NCBI GenBank assembly: GCA_949372655.1
Contig: CASIAI010000001.1
Coordinates: 77,279 to 141,278, forward strand
DNA from: Candidatus Poseidoniaceae archaeon
Lineage (GTDB): Archaea > Thermoplasmatota > Poseidoniia > Poseidoniales > Poseidoniaceae
Direction: 5' to 3'
DNA: 64,000 nt
This document shows positions 51,214 through 60,211 of the stretch, one piece after another. Each line of letters starts with the position of its first letter. Within the stretch, counting starts at the first letter, position 1. The notes under the pieces are model-generated. The model had not been told where the DNA came from and searched no databases. It saw nothing but the letters and a program-made list of their open reading frames with translations. A program made the position numbers and the translations under genes.

Positions 51214-52362
51214 TCATTTTGCATTCAATCTTCTAAGTGTACTCTCTACCTTATCCATTCCACGAGATATTTCTTCTCTCGAGATGGTGTAGGCAAACCT
51301 CAAATGACCCTCTCCCGAAGGACCAAAAGCGGAACCAGGAGAGCATAGAACTCCATCTTTAAGCAATTCTAATGCTAATTCCTCTGAATTCATCCCCTCG
51401 ACTTCGACCTTAGGAAATACATAGATTGCCCCCTTTGGTTTATGACATTGTACACCCGGCATGGAATTCAATCTATCAACTATCAAATCACATCTCTGTC
51501 TAAATTCTTCAGAGATAATATCAGGGTAATCTCCTGCTTTTTCCATAGCTTCAAGAACTGCATATTGCATTGCATCATTTGAGCATGCAGTAATGTAATA
51601 CTGCATTTTTATTATTTGCTCCATCGCCTCAAGATTTGTAGAAATTATATATCCAATTCTCCACCCAGTCATGGCAAATGTCTTAGAAAAAGAGTTCACT
51701 AAAAGGACTTTTTCATATCCAGTACCCATGAAGGAAACATGCTTCCCTTCAAACACTATACGATCATATACTTCATCGGTAATAATCCATAAATCATGCT
51801 TCTTTGCAAATTCTAGTAAATCATCTCTCTGTTGTTCATCCAGGGTGCCTCCCGTTGGATTACTTGGAAAGTTATACAATATCGCTACAGTGTTTTTATC
51901 AACTAGTTTCTCAAGTTCCTCTACTTGAGGGATGAATTCATGTTCAAATTTACATGGATAATATTTCGTATCCCCACCTGCAATAGATACATCCGGACCA
52001 TATAGTGGGAAATAAGGTTCAGGAAGTAAGACATTATCACCAGGATTTACCAATGTTAAAAATAAGTTTAGTAGAGCATTCGTCCCTGACATCGTAATAC
52101 ATACATTATCTGAATTCATCCCATTTTGGTATTCATTCCAAGATTGAGCAATTTTTTCTCTGAGAACTGGTAATCCTGCAGTGGTAGTATACTTATTGCG
52201 ACCGTCCAACATGGCTTGGTAAAATGCTTCAATCGCTACTTTTGGTGGCTGAAAGTCAGGTTCACCAAGTCCGAAAGAAATTACGTCTTCTCCTGCTAAA
52301 TCAAACATTTTCCGAACACCAGTAGGCTGAATTCCTAAAGCCCTGTCACTGAATGTTCTCAT
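51214..52362 (-). CDS. class I/II pyridoxal-phosphate aminotransferase
   Basis: VISFGLGEPDFQPP, NFPSNPTGGTL, DEVYDRIVFEGK, NSFSKTFAMTGWRIGYI. Confidence 0.95.
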   Translation of the reverse strand: MRTFSDRALGIQPTGVRKMFDLAGEDVISFGLGEPDFQPPKVAIEAFYQAMLDGRNKYTTTAGLPVLREKIAQSWNEYQNGMNSDNVCITMSGTNALLNLFLTLVNPGDNVLLPEPYFPLYGPDVSIAGGDTKYYPCKFEHEFIPQVEELEKLVDKNTVAILYNFPSNPTGGTLDEQQRDDLLEFAKKHDLWIITDEVYDRIVFEGKHVSFMGTGYEKVLLVNSFSKTFAMTGWRIGYIISTNLEAMEQIIKMQYYITACSNDAMQYAVLEAMEKAGDYPDIISEEFRQRCDLIVDRLNSMPGVQCHKPKGAIYVFPKVEVEGMNSEELALELLKDGVLCSPGSAFGPSGEGHLRFAYTISREEISRGMDKVESTLRRLNAK

Positions 52363-52375
52363 AACAATACACTAC

Positions 52376-54562
52376 CTATTTACCTTCATGTTCGACTAAC
52401 TCTGCATCGATTACTACAGATAAGTCATAATCATTTTCTAAAGCCTCATCAACTGATTCTTCTGAACTATTGATTAGTAGTAATGGGGCATCAGTTCTTG
52501 AAACAAAAAATAATGCTATAGCGATAATAGCTATGACTGGTCCGAAAAATATAATTGAGTCTAAATCAAGTCCTGAAGAGGCTTCGATGAAACCATTTCC
52601 TTGGACAACAAAACTAATCGGAAGAGATTGTCCTTCATCACTCAATCCTCTAATTTCAATTACAACATCACCTGATGGTAACTTGTCTAAATCCAAGCCA
52701 ATTGTCCATTGAAACCTTTCAAGAGGGCCAAGGGTAGTTTCTGTATCTTCAAAGGAGGCACTCATCCATTCGCCTCCATCAATTCTATATTCAACCGAGT
52801 TTACAGAGCCCATTTGATTCCAAGCAAATCCATCAATCACATACATATCCGAATCCATTCCAGAGGTATTATTTGTCAAAGTAGGTTGGTTTAGGTGTAC
52901 TTGAGTAAATACATCTATTTGCCCATTTAGGTTCTGTTCATTCAAAAGAATTGCTAATTTTGTAGCCTCATATGCGTCTACTATTCCCCAACCAAATGAT
53001 TGATTCCAAAATGGATCTACATCTGGTTGATTCGCTTCACCCTTTCTCTCTGCTGTGAATTTGATTATCTCCTTCATCTCAGCAGTGGTCAAGTTTGCAT
53101 TAGCTTCCATCATCAATGCTAATATTCCTGAAACTGAAGGTGCTGCATAAGAAGTTCCTGAACCACGGCTTGTGTAAGTATTTCCAGATGCATCTTGACC
53201 GATGAAATTATTACATGCTTCTCCAGTCACACAACCTTCTGCTTGGATAATATTGGTTCCTGGTGCTGAAATCTCTGGCTTTAGTTCATTCAAAGGATTG
53301 TTATCTCCATTATCTCTTCTTGGCCCTCTAGAAGAATATGAAGCAACTGTATCGTCACTACGGTCAATTGTATTTCCGTCATCAGAGGCACCAACTGTAA
53401 TCGAAAGGTCGGATGAGCCCATTCCCGAAAGTCCATCGTTATCGGGGCCATCATTACCAGCAGCAACACTGACTACAACTCCAGCCTGCATTGCTTCATC
53501 TAGAATCATACTGTGCATGTCTGTACCATCAGAACCACCGCCCTCGTGAGACGTAATACCCCAAGAGAGAGAAATAATATCAATACCGTACAGGCTTTCA
53601 TCCGCACCTTCCCAAGCAGTATCTTTATTGTCTATAATCCATTGAATTCCATTCATTGCAGATTCATAGAATTCTTGTTCAAGTACATAATTTTCAAACG
53701 GACCTGCTCCTGCATCTGTTCCAATGCGTACGTCTACTAGTGATGCATCGGGGGCTGAACCATAAAATTCGCTTTGACTACCATCGGCTTCAATTCCAGT
53801 TGCTGCAGCCATACCCATGCAAGCAGTTCCATGTTGATTACCGTCATCAGGGTCAAACGTTCCATCGGTTGGCCTTATTCCAAAGCCGTCCAGTACACAG
53901 TTTGGATCGGATGGATTGTAGCAAACTGCATCATATCCGGCTACGAATTTGCCCACAAGCCCAGGGTGCTCATTATCTACTCCAGTATCTACCATAGCGA
54001 TATTGACACCTTTACCAGTAACACCGAAGTCCCATGCCCCATTAGGGTAAATAGTTGAATTTCTGGCTTTGACATTTTGAGTTTGGACATCACCATAGAA
54101 TATTACTTGCCCATATCTATGAACCATTACTACATCTTCTAACGATGCAAGAGTTGTTGCTAATTCCGGCTCTACAAGCCCTATCATAACTCCATTAACT
54201 GCTTCAATAACATCTCTTACTTCAAATCCAAGAGATTCTAAAACCTGTAAATGTTGTTCATTCACTTCATCAGAATATGATAATGCCATTCCAACTGGCT
54301 CGACTTCTAATTCTATAGAGTCATGAATATAATTATTATTTTGATCTAAAGAAGAGCGCTCCCACCATGGAGTTTCATCATATATCCATGAAGGTTCTAG
54401 CTGTTGAGGTACCTCGAAAGTGGAACCTATTGGATGCCATGACCTTTCACTTGGGTCTACTGTGAACCAATCATTGGGTTTCGATTCATTCTCCAATGTC
54501 AAAGATCCTGTCAGTGGACCCAGCATTAATGTAAATAAAAAAACTGCAATCAAGCGTTTCAT
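52376..54562 (-). CDS. subtilisin-like (S8) serine protease, membrane-anchored
   Basis: Catalytic triad VNIAMVDTGVDNEHP, DGNQHGTACMGMAAA, RGSGTSYAAPSVSGILALM; signal peptide and C-terminal TM. Confidence 0.95.
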   Translation of the reverse strand: MKRLIAVFLFTLMLGPLTGSLTLENESKPNDWFTVDPSERSWHPIGSTFEVPQQLEPSWIYDETPWWERSSLDQNNNYIHDSIELEVEPVGMALSYSDEVNEQHLQVLESLGFEVRDVIEAVNGVMIGLVEPELATTLASLEDVVMVHRYGQVIFYGDVQTQNVKARNSTIYPNGAWDFGVTGKGVNIAMVDTGVDNEHPGLVGKFVAGYDAVCYNPSDPNCVLDGFGIRPTDGTFDPDDGNQHGTACMGMAAATGIEADGSQSEFYGSAPDASLVDVRIGTDAGAGPFENYVLEQEFYESAMNGIQWIIDNKDTAWEGADESLYGIDIISLSWGITSHEGGGSDGTDMHSMILDEAMQAGVVVSVAAGNDGPDNDGLSGMGSSDLSITVGASDDGNTIDRSDDTVASYSSRGPRRDNGDNNPLNELKPEISAPGTNIIQAEGCVTGEACNNFIGQDASGNTYTSRGSGTSYAAPSVSGILALMMEANANLTTAEMKEIIKFTAERKGEANQPDVDPFWNQSFGWGIVDAYEATKLAILLNEQNLNGQIDVFTQVHLNQPTLTNNTSGMDSDMYVIDGFAWNQMGSVNSVEYRIDGGEWMSASFEDTETTLGPLERFQWTIGLDLDKLPSGDVVIEIRGLSDEGQSLPISFVVQGNGFIEASSGLDLDSIIFFGPVIAIIAIALFFVSRTDAPLLLINSSEESVDEALENDYDLSVVIDAELVEHEGK

Positions 54563-54625
54563 AACTCTCCCTCGTACAAAGCAATCAATACTTACTCATC
54601 AAGATATTCATTGTTTGTTAAATGG

Positions 54626-54808
54626 TGGGAGCAGAGGGATTTGAACCCCCCCCAGCGGATTTCTTCTGAAACCGCCCACTTGTCATGGGCAAGGTCTGCA
54701 GGATGCAACAGGTCGGCGCTCCAGTTGGTCATCAACTTCAGCAAACCCACTCGTCTTCATTCCTGTGCAACTGGAGCCCGCGATACTACCAAGCTATACT
54801 ATACTCCC
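54626..54808 (-). tRNA. tRNA-Trp(CCA) with about 110-nt intron (54661..54770); CCA tail encoded at 54623-54625
   Basis: Acceptor GGGAGTA/TGCTCCC-A-CCA, D-arm GTATAGCTTGGTAGTAT, anticodon stem GCGGG/TCCGC, loop CTCCAG..A, T-arm GGGGGTTCAAATCCCTC. Confidence 0.85.
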
Positions 54809-54827
54809 AATTGTGTTAACCATTTGC

Positions 54828-54935
54828 TCAATTCTTAGCCTGTCGGCGAGCACGCTTTCGACGTCGCAATTTCTTCTTGCGCCATTTCCAACGTTGATTA
54901 CCAGTTTTTTTCCAAGCACGGGACCCTCGCTTCAT
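54828..54935 (-). CDS. L41e-like small basic ribosomal protein (35 aa)
   Basis: My translation MKRGSRAWKKTGNQRWKWRKKKLRRRKRARRQAKN*; WRKKxxRRxKRxRR pattern of eL41; not in ORF track. Confidence 0.65.
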   Translation of the reverse strand: MKRGSRAWKKTGNQRWKWRKKKLRRRKRARRQAKN

Positions 54936-55058
54936 GGTGAACAGGTCGCCCACCAACAGGCCATATATGATAGCATCGGGTGAAACGGTAATTTGGCAAT
55001 TTTAGCACAAGGCAAAGACAAATACATTCAGGAATATCCTAAACGCTCTACTGGATGG

Positions 55059-55131
55059 CGGACGTACCAGGATTCGAACCCGGGTCGCCGGCTTAGAAGG
55101 CCAGAGTGATATCCAACTACACTATACGTCC
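55059..55131 (-). tRNA. tRNA-Arg(TCT); CCA tail encoded at 55056-55058
   Basis: GGACGTATAGTGTAGTTGGATATCACTCTGGCCTTCTAAGCCGGCGACCCGGGTTCGAATCCTGGTACGTCCG + CCA; anticodon loop CTTCTAA. Confidence 0.93.
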
Positions 55132-55177
55132 AAGCATGCCCAAAAGTATCTCTTTGATGAACTTTGAGGATGAAATA

Positions 55178-55732
55178 TCACAAAGGCCTAGCACATTTAT
55201 GGCACCTAGATGGTTTTCTAACTGTAGTTCTATCCCAAGAATAGCCACAATTTTTACATTCCCAATGTTGAACTTTCAATTCTCCGAGTACTGAATCCCT
55301 CATTCTCTGCAATAATGGAGAGTCTTTCAATTTAGGCATAGGTGCTACTGAGTTAGTCAGATTATCATGTTGAGGAGAATGTAGTGTTAATCCACTTGCA
55401 TGAAGAAATTCATGAACAAATGTATGCTTGTATAGTATTTTATCTTCAAGTAATGCCGGATGAAGTCCAATTGTCACAGTTCCAGGGTCTAACCTAAGCA
55501 GTCTCCTACGATTTAATTCCCCAGGGCCTTCTTCAAATCTAGTCATACCAAGTCTGTCATCATTCGACTCTAACCAGATGAGATTGATTCTATCCTCTAT
55601 CCATGGCATAAAAACAGCGTCAGTCACTCCAGAAAGGGCAGCTAATGAATCAATTATCACCCCTTCGGGAACATATGGTGGTACATCCGGTTTGGGCACA
55701 TTACCAAGTAGACCACTTCCCTTATCGCCCAT
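55178..55732 (-). CDS. putative metzincin-like metallopeptidase with C-terminal zinc ribbon
   Basis: HEFLHASGLTLHSPQHDNL (HExxHxxGxxxH) and CKNCGYSWDRTTVRKPSRCHKC. Confidence 0.7.
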   Translation of the reverse strand: MGDKGSGLLGNVPKPDVPPYVPEGVIIDSLAALSGVTDAVFMPWIEDRINLIWLESNDDRLGMTRFEEGPGELNRRRLLRLDPGTVTIGLHPALLEDKILYKHTFVHEFLHASGLTLHSPQHDNLTNSVAPMPKLKDSPLLQRMRDSVLGELKVQHWECKNCGYSWDRTTVRKPSRCHKCARPL

Positions 55733-55826
55733 GTAAGTGCCAGATAGTTAACACTCATCAAACCTTAGATGATTGAAAATGCTTATGATGGGCTTGAAAG
55801 TGGACGGGTTGCGAAAGCACCCATTT

Positions 55827-55899
55827 GGGCGTGTAGATCAGTTGGAAGATCGCTACCTTGGCATGGTAGAGGCCACGAGTTCAAATCTCGTCACGTCCA
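55827..55899 (+). tRNA. tRNA-Ala(GGC); CCA tail encoded at 55900-55902
   Basis: GGGCGTG...CTACC-TTGGCAT-GGTAG...GAGTTCAAATCTC...CACGTCCA-CCA; G3:U70 identity pair. Confidence 0.94.
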
Positions 55900-55957
55900 C
55901 CAATTCTCAACTAAGGTTTTGACAAATCATTAATAGTACCCGATGAATGCTTAACTC

Positions 55958-56989
55958 ATGGCAAAGAAAGGTGTGATTCTAATAAACGTAGGTACCCCTG
56001 ACGAGCCTACAGTAAAATCTGTCAAAGAATATCTTAAAGAATTTCTATTAGACCCTGATGTTATTGATATCCCTGCCCCTTTGAGACATCTTTTAGTGCG
56101 AGGAATTATTCTAAGGGTTCGGCCTAAAAAAATCGCACCACTATATCAGAAGATATGGATGGATGAAGGTTCTCCGCTAAGGGTTTATTCTGATAGGATC
56201 TCTAAATCTCTAGATTCAAGAATAGATGATATCGATTTTGAATTCTCCATGCGATATGGGAATCCAAGTATCCATGATGGTCTGATGAAGTTGAAAAATA
56301 AGGGTGTTGAAGAATTACTTATTCTTCCTATGTTCCCTCATTATGCGCAAGCAACAACTGAATCTTCACTAAAACATACATATAAACAACTGAAAAAAAT
56401 TAATTGGAAACCAGAGATAATTGAAATGGGTCATTTTGAGACAGATGAAGAATATGTAGTTCCTTTGGCAAAATCCATAGATTCACAATTGGAAGATGAT
56501 ATGCACCTATTATTTTCATATCATGGACTTCCAGTATCGCATGTCAAACGAATAGATAGTTCGAAAAAACATTGTCAAAAAGTAGATGAATGTTGTTCAA
56601 TAAAAATAGAAGCCAACTCGATGTGTTATGGCCATCATTGTACTAAAACAACACAAATGGTAGTTGGTCTTTTGGGATTAAATTCTGATAGATGGTCAAT
56701 GAGCTTTCAAAGCCGGATAGGACCTGTAAAGTGGTTAGAGCCATCTACAATGAATAAAGTCGAGCAGTTAGTTAAACAAGGAATAAAGAAATTAGCTATC
56801 GTAGCACCTGCATTCCTAGCAGATGGCCTAGAGACTCTCGAAGAATTAGATATAGGTATTCGAGAACATTTCATCAGTTTAGGTGGAGAAGAACTCACAG
56901 TCATAAAATGTCTAAACGACAATGAAGATTGGATTGAAGGTCTAGGAAATATGATCACTAAGAAATTCAAATCAGTAGCCACTAGTTAG
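55958..56989 (+). CDS. hemH: ferrochelatase
   Basis: GVILINVGTPDEPT, FSMRYGNPSI, LPMFPHYAQATTESS, LLFSYHGLPVSHVKR, MSFQSRIGPVKWLEPST. Confidence 0.96.
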   Translation: MAKKGVILINVGTPDEPTVKSVKEYLKEFLLDPDVIDIPAPLRHLLVRGIILRVRPKKIAPLYQKIWMDEGSPLRVYSDRISKSLDSRIDDIDFEFSMRYGNPSIHDGLMKLKNKGVEELLILPMFPHYAQATTESSLKHTYKQLKKINWKPEIIEMGHFETDEEYVVPLAKSIDSQLEDDMHLLFSYHGLPVSHVKRIDSSKKHCQKVDECCSIKIEANSMCYGHHCTKTTQMVVGLLGLNSDRWSMSFQSRIGPVKWLEPSTMNKVEQLVKQGIKKLAIVAPAFLADGLETLEELDIGIREHFISLGGEELTVIKCLNDNEDWIEGLGNMITKKFKSVATS

Positions 56990-58242
56990 AATAATTCTGC
57001 AATACGCTCTGCTTCACAAACTACGTGGGTAATAGAAACACCACTTACTGACCAGCCTATCCAATTTTGGTTATCCTTTAATTTAGATATTTTGTTCATA
57101 TATCCTGGCTTGTAAGTAGGAATCTTTCTCTCTCCAATTTTAGAAAATAGAACTGGATTAGTCCCTAGAAGTTTTTTAGCGTGAGATAGAATTGTATCTT
57201 CTTCACCATCCCACCTATCATGAGGAACCATCAGCCTGAACAATCTATGTCCTTGTGGGCACCTTTTAGAATTATGAAGGTCGCTTTCATTTAATATTCC
57301 GCTAATCGGGATTTCTTTATCTGGTATTAGTGTACCATATCCAACTTTCACATCAGATACACTCTCATCCATATAGCCTATCACAAAAATTGATAATTCT
57401 GTGAAATCAGATTCACCATACAAACCAGGAGCAGCCCAAATAATGGATGATTCAGGCAATTCATATTTAGAAGATATCGATTCAATAGATTGAGCTACTT
57501 CATTAAATTTAATAGTGATATTTTCACTCTTAATTAATCTATCTTCAAGTGCCTTAGTCAAGGTTTGCATACCTCCATTTAGAGATGCAATACTCCCTTT
57601 TCTGGGAGTAAATATCGGATAACTTTGACTTATTTTTTTATTCAAAGAGGATTTTTTTATCGGAGGCTCGAGACCAAAACCAGTCATTGCAGGCATCAAG
57701 AAATCTGCATCAACATTTTCAGCAGTATCATTTACAATACCTAGAGTCAGTGCATCAGCAATCTGTTTATTAGGGATTAATTCGGAAATAGAACTACCGC
57801 CTTTACGAGACTGTTTAATAGATTTTAACATTTTAAATAAGCCAATTCTAAATATTGATAATAATGATAACTTATGTTTCCTACCATTCATCATAATCCA
57901 TCTCGATTTAGCCTTTTGATTTGAGGGCTTGAAAGCATCAGATAGTTCTAAATCTTCAATTAATCTCCAAAAAGCAGGGTGTGGTCTAGTGGCATTAACT
58001 GCTAAATCACAAATCCATTCACCATCAGTCCATGTAGAGATAACTCCCCCAAGAGAGTCTTTTTTCTCAAGTAAAATTATTTCTAAATCCGGTTTCTTCT
58101 CAGATAATCTAAGAGCACAGCACATTCCAGAAAGACCCCCTCCTACAATTATGATCTTTGAAGAATTAACCAATTCAGGATTTATGAGGAGTGGCCTCCT
58201 CATTTCTTCCCCATATTTAATCCAACTTTCTAAGTCAGTCAT
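56986..58242 (-). CDS. hemY: protoporphyrinogen oxidase (HemY-type flavoprotein)
   Basis: IIVGGGLSGMCCALRLSEKKPDLEIILLEKKDSLGGVISTW FAD motif; GGMQTLTKALEDRL; heme cluster context. Confidence 0.88.
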   Translation of the reverse strand: MTDLESWIKYGEEMRRPLLINPELVNSSKIIIVGGGLSGMCCALRLSEKKPDLEIILLEKKDSLGGVISTWTDGEWICDLAVNATRPHPAFWRLIEDLELSDAFKPSNQKAKSRWIMMNGRKHKLSLLSIFRIGLFKMLKSIKQSRKGGSSISELIPNKQIADALTLGIVNDTAENVDADFLMPAMTGFGLEPPIKKSSLNKKISQSYPIFTPRKGSIASLNGGMQTLTKALEDRLIKSENITIKFNEVAQSIESISSKYELPESSIIWAAPGLYGESDFTELSIFVIGYMDESVSDVKVGYGTLIPDKEIPISGILNESDLHNSKRCPQGHRLFRLMVPHDRWDGEEDTILSHAKKLLGTNPVLFSKIGERKIPTYKPGYMNKISKLKDNQNWIGWSVSGVSITHVVCEAERIAELF

Positions 58243-58259
58243 ACGAACATCCCTAATTA

Positions 58260-59168
58260 TTATTCAATCCAATCTATTGGATTACGAAGTACTTTAACCA
58301 ACCTTTCCTCTTCGCTACCAGGGTTTACTTCATGGCAATACTCCCAACGAGAAGTGAGCGGTAATGACATTAAAATACTCTCAATTCTCCCACTTGTGGT
58401 CAATCCAAAGGTTGTCCCTCTATCGTAAACTAGATTGAATTCGACGTATCTACCACGCCTAATTTGCTGCCATTCTTTCTGTTCCTCGGAATACTGCAAA
58501 TCTTTTCTTCTATTCAATATCGGTAAGTAAGATTCAAGAAATGATTCGGCACAATCAGTAACAAAATCAAAACATTCATCTCTGCTTGCATCATTAACAT
58601 CATCAAAGAATATTCCACCAAGACCCCTTCTCTCCCCTCGATGTTTGATGTAAAAATAATCATCACACCATTTTTTGAATTTATCATAATCTGCGACCTT
58701 ATGGCGGTCACAAGCATTCTTATTTATTTGGTGAAAATGAATTGCATCTTCTTCAAATAAGTAACTCGGTGTTAAATCTGCTCCACCTCCAAACCACCAA
58801 CTTCCTGGCTTTTCCCCTTCTCCACGTTCGAAGTACCGGTAATTAGCATGGACAGTTGGAGCCATTGGATTCTTAGGGTGTAAAACAAGACTAATCCCAG
58901 TTGCGAAGAAATCTAAATCAGTTCCTTCCAATTCATGACCTCCACCCATACTTTTAGCGGCTTGTGGACTGAGTGTTCCATGAACAACACTTACGTTTAC
59001 TCCCGCCTTCTCAAATAATTCTCCACCTGAAAAAACACGACTCCGACCTCCGCCTCCTTCTTCACGAGTCCATTCGTCTTCACGAAAGTCAACGCCATCT
59101 ATTTCTCGTAATGCTTGACATATTTCATCTTGAATACGATGAACCATGTCAGACATTTTCTGACGCAT
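58260..59168 (-). CDS. hemF: oxygen-dependent coproporphyrinogen III oxidase
   Basis: GGGGRSRVFSGGELFEKAGVNVSVVHG, PTVHANYRYFERG, WWFGGGADLTPSYLFEEDAIHFHQ, GRYVEFNLVYDRGTTFGL. Confidence 0.97.
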   Translation of the reverse strand: MRQKMSDMVHRIQDEICQALREIDGVDFREDEWTREEGGGGRSRVFSGGELFEKAGVNVSVVHGTLSPQAAKSMGGGHELEGTDLDFFATGISLVLHPKNPMAPTVHANYRYFERGEGEKPGSWWFGGGADLTPSYLFEEDAIHFHQINKNACDRHKVADYDKFKKWCDDYFYIKHRGERRGLGGIFFDDVNDASRDECFDFVTDCAESFLESYLPILNRRKDLQYSEEQKEWQQIRRGRYVEFNLVYDRGTTFGLTTSGRIESILMSLPLTSRWEYCHEVNPGSEEERLVKVLRNPIDWIE

Positions 59169-60211
59169 TATTTTTCACCTGTTATCTCTCTTAATACAGT
59201 TTCAACACATTCAATTCTAGCGGATGGAGCGAAACCATGACCAAGATTAAAAATATGTCCTGGTGAATCTCCGGCTGCTTCAAGAACTTCTCTGGTTGCT
59301 ATCTTAGCCATTTCTGTCGAACCATGAAGTAATGAAGGGTCTAGATTTCCTTGGAATGCAAACTTGTCTCCAAATTGCTTACGGTTTTGAGCTAAATCAT
59401 CACGCCAATCTAGAGAGATTGCATCTAAATCCAACTTACGAATTTCTGAATGTAAATGTCCTGAACCTTTTGCATAATGAATTAAAGGTACATCATCACC
59501 AACTTTTTCTCGAAACACTTCAATGGTCTTTTGAGTTGCAGGCATAGCGAATTTACGGTATGTCTCGGGTGATAATAAACCAGCCCATGTATCGAATAAT
59601 TGAACACCATCAGCGCCCCCATGCAAAACTTGATCTGCCAATAAATCACCTACTATCTCTCCCATTTTTTGTAACATATTTTGGGCTTCAATTGGATTTG
59701 AATAAATTTTAGCCCTTGCATTGTGAAAATCTTTGTCGCCTGTTCCTCCTGAAAGTAAGTACATGCAGATAGTCCAAGGTGAACCGACAAAACCTAGTCT
59801 TGCGATTGAATCACCTACTTCTTCGCCTACGGATTTCAATCCATCTGCAGCCCATGGAGCGTGTTTTCTAGCACTGAAGTCAGTCCAGTCATCAACATCA
59901 GAAAGTTCGAAATCACTAATTCTAATCCCGCCACCATATTCAACATCATAACCTAAACTAGGTAAAGGTGTTAAGATATCACTAAAAATAATCGCAGCAT
60001 CGATTTCCTTGTATCTTTCAATAGGTTGTAAAGTAATCTTTGTACACATGTCGAGATCCATACAACGCTCCCAAAAGGAATGTTCAGCGGCAATCTTACG
60101 ATATTCCGGCAGATGCCTTCCTGCTTGTCTCATAAACCAAACAGGAGTCCTATCGACGGGTTTTAGATTTAAAGCTGATATAATTCTCTCTTTACCATTC
60201 ATAATTACCAC
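59168..60211 (-). CDS. hemE: uroporphyrinogen decarboxylase
   Basis: PVWFMRQAGRHLPEYR, FSDILTPLPSLGYDVEYGGG, GSPWTICMYLL, LGHGFAPSA. Confidence 0.97.
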   Translation of the reverse strand: MVIMNGKERIISALNLKPVDRTPVWFMRQAGRHLPEYRKIAAEHSFWERCMDLDMCTKITLQPIERYKEIDAAIIFSDILTPLPSLGYDVEYGGGIRISDFELSDVDDWTDFSARKHAPWAADGLKSVGEEVGDSIARLGFVGSPWTICMYLLSGGTGDKDFHNARAKIYSNPIEAQNMLQKMGEIVGDLLADQVLHGGADGVQLFDTWAGLLSPETYRKFAMPATQKTIEVFREKVGDDVPLIHYAKGSGHLHSEIRKLDLDAISLDWRDDLAQNRKQFGDKFAFQGNLDPSLLHGSTEMAKIATREVLEAAGDSPGHIFNLGHGFAPSARIECVETVLREITGEK

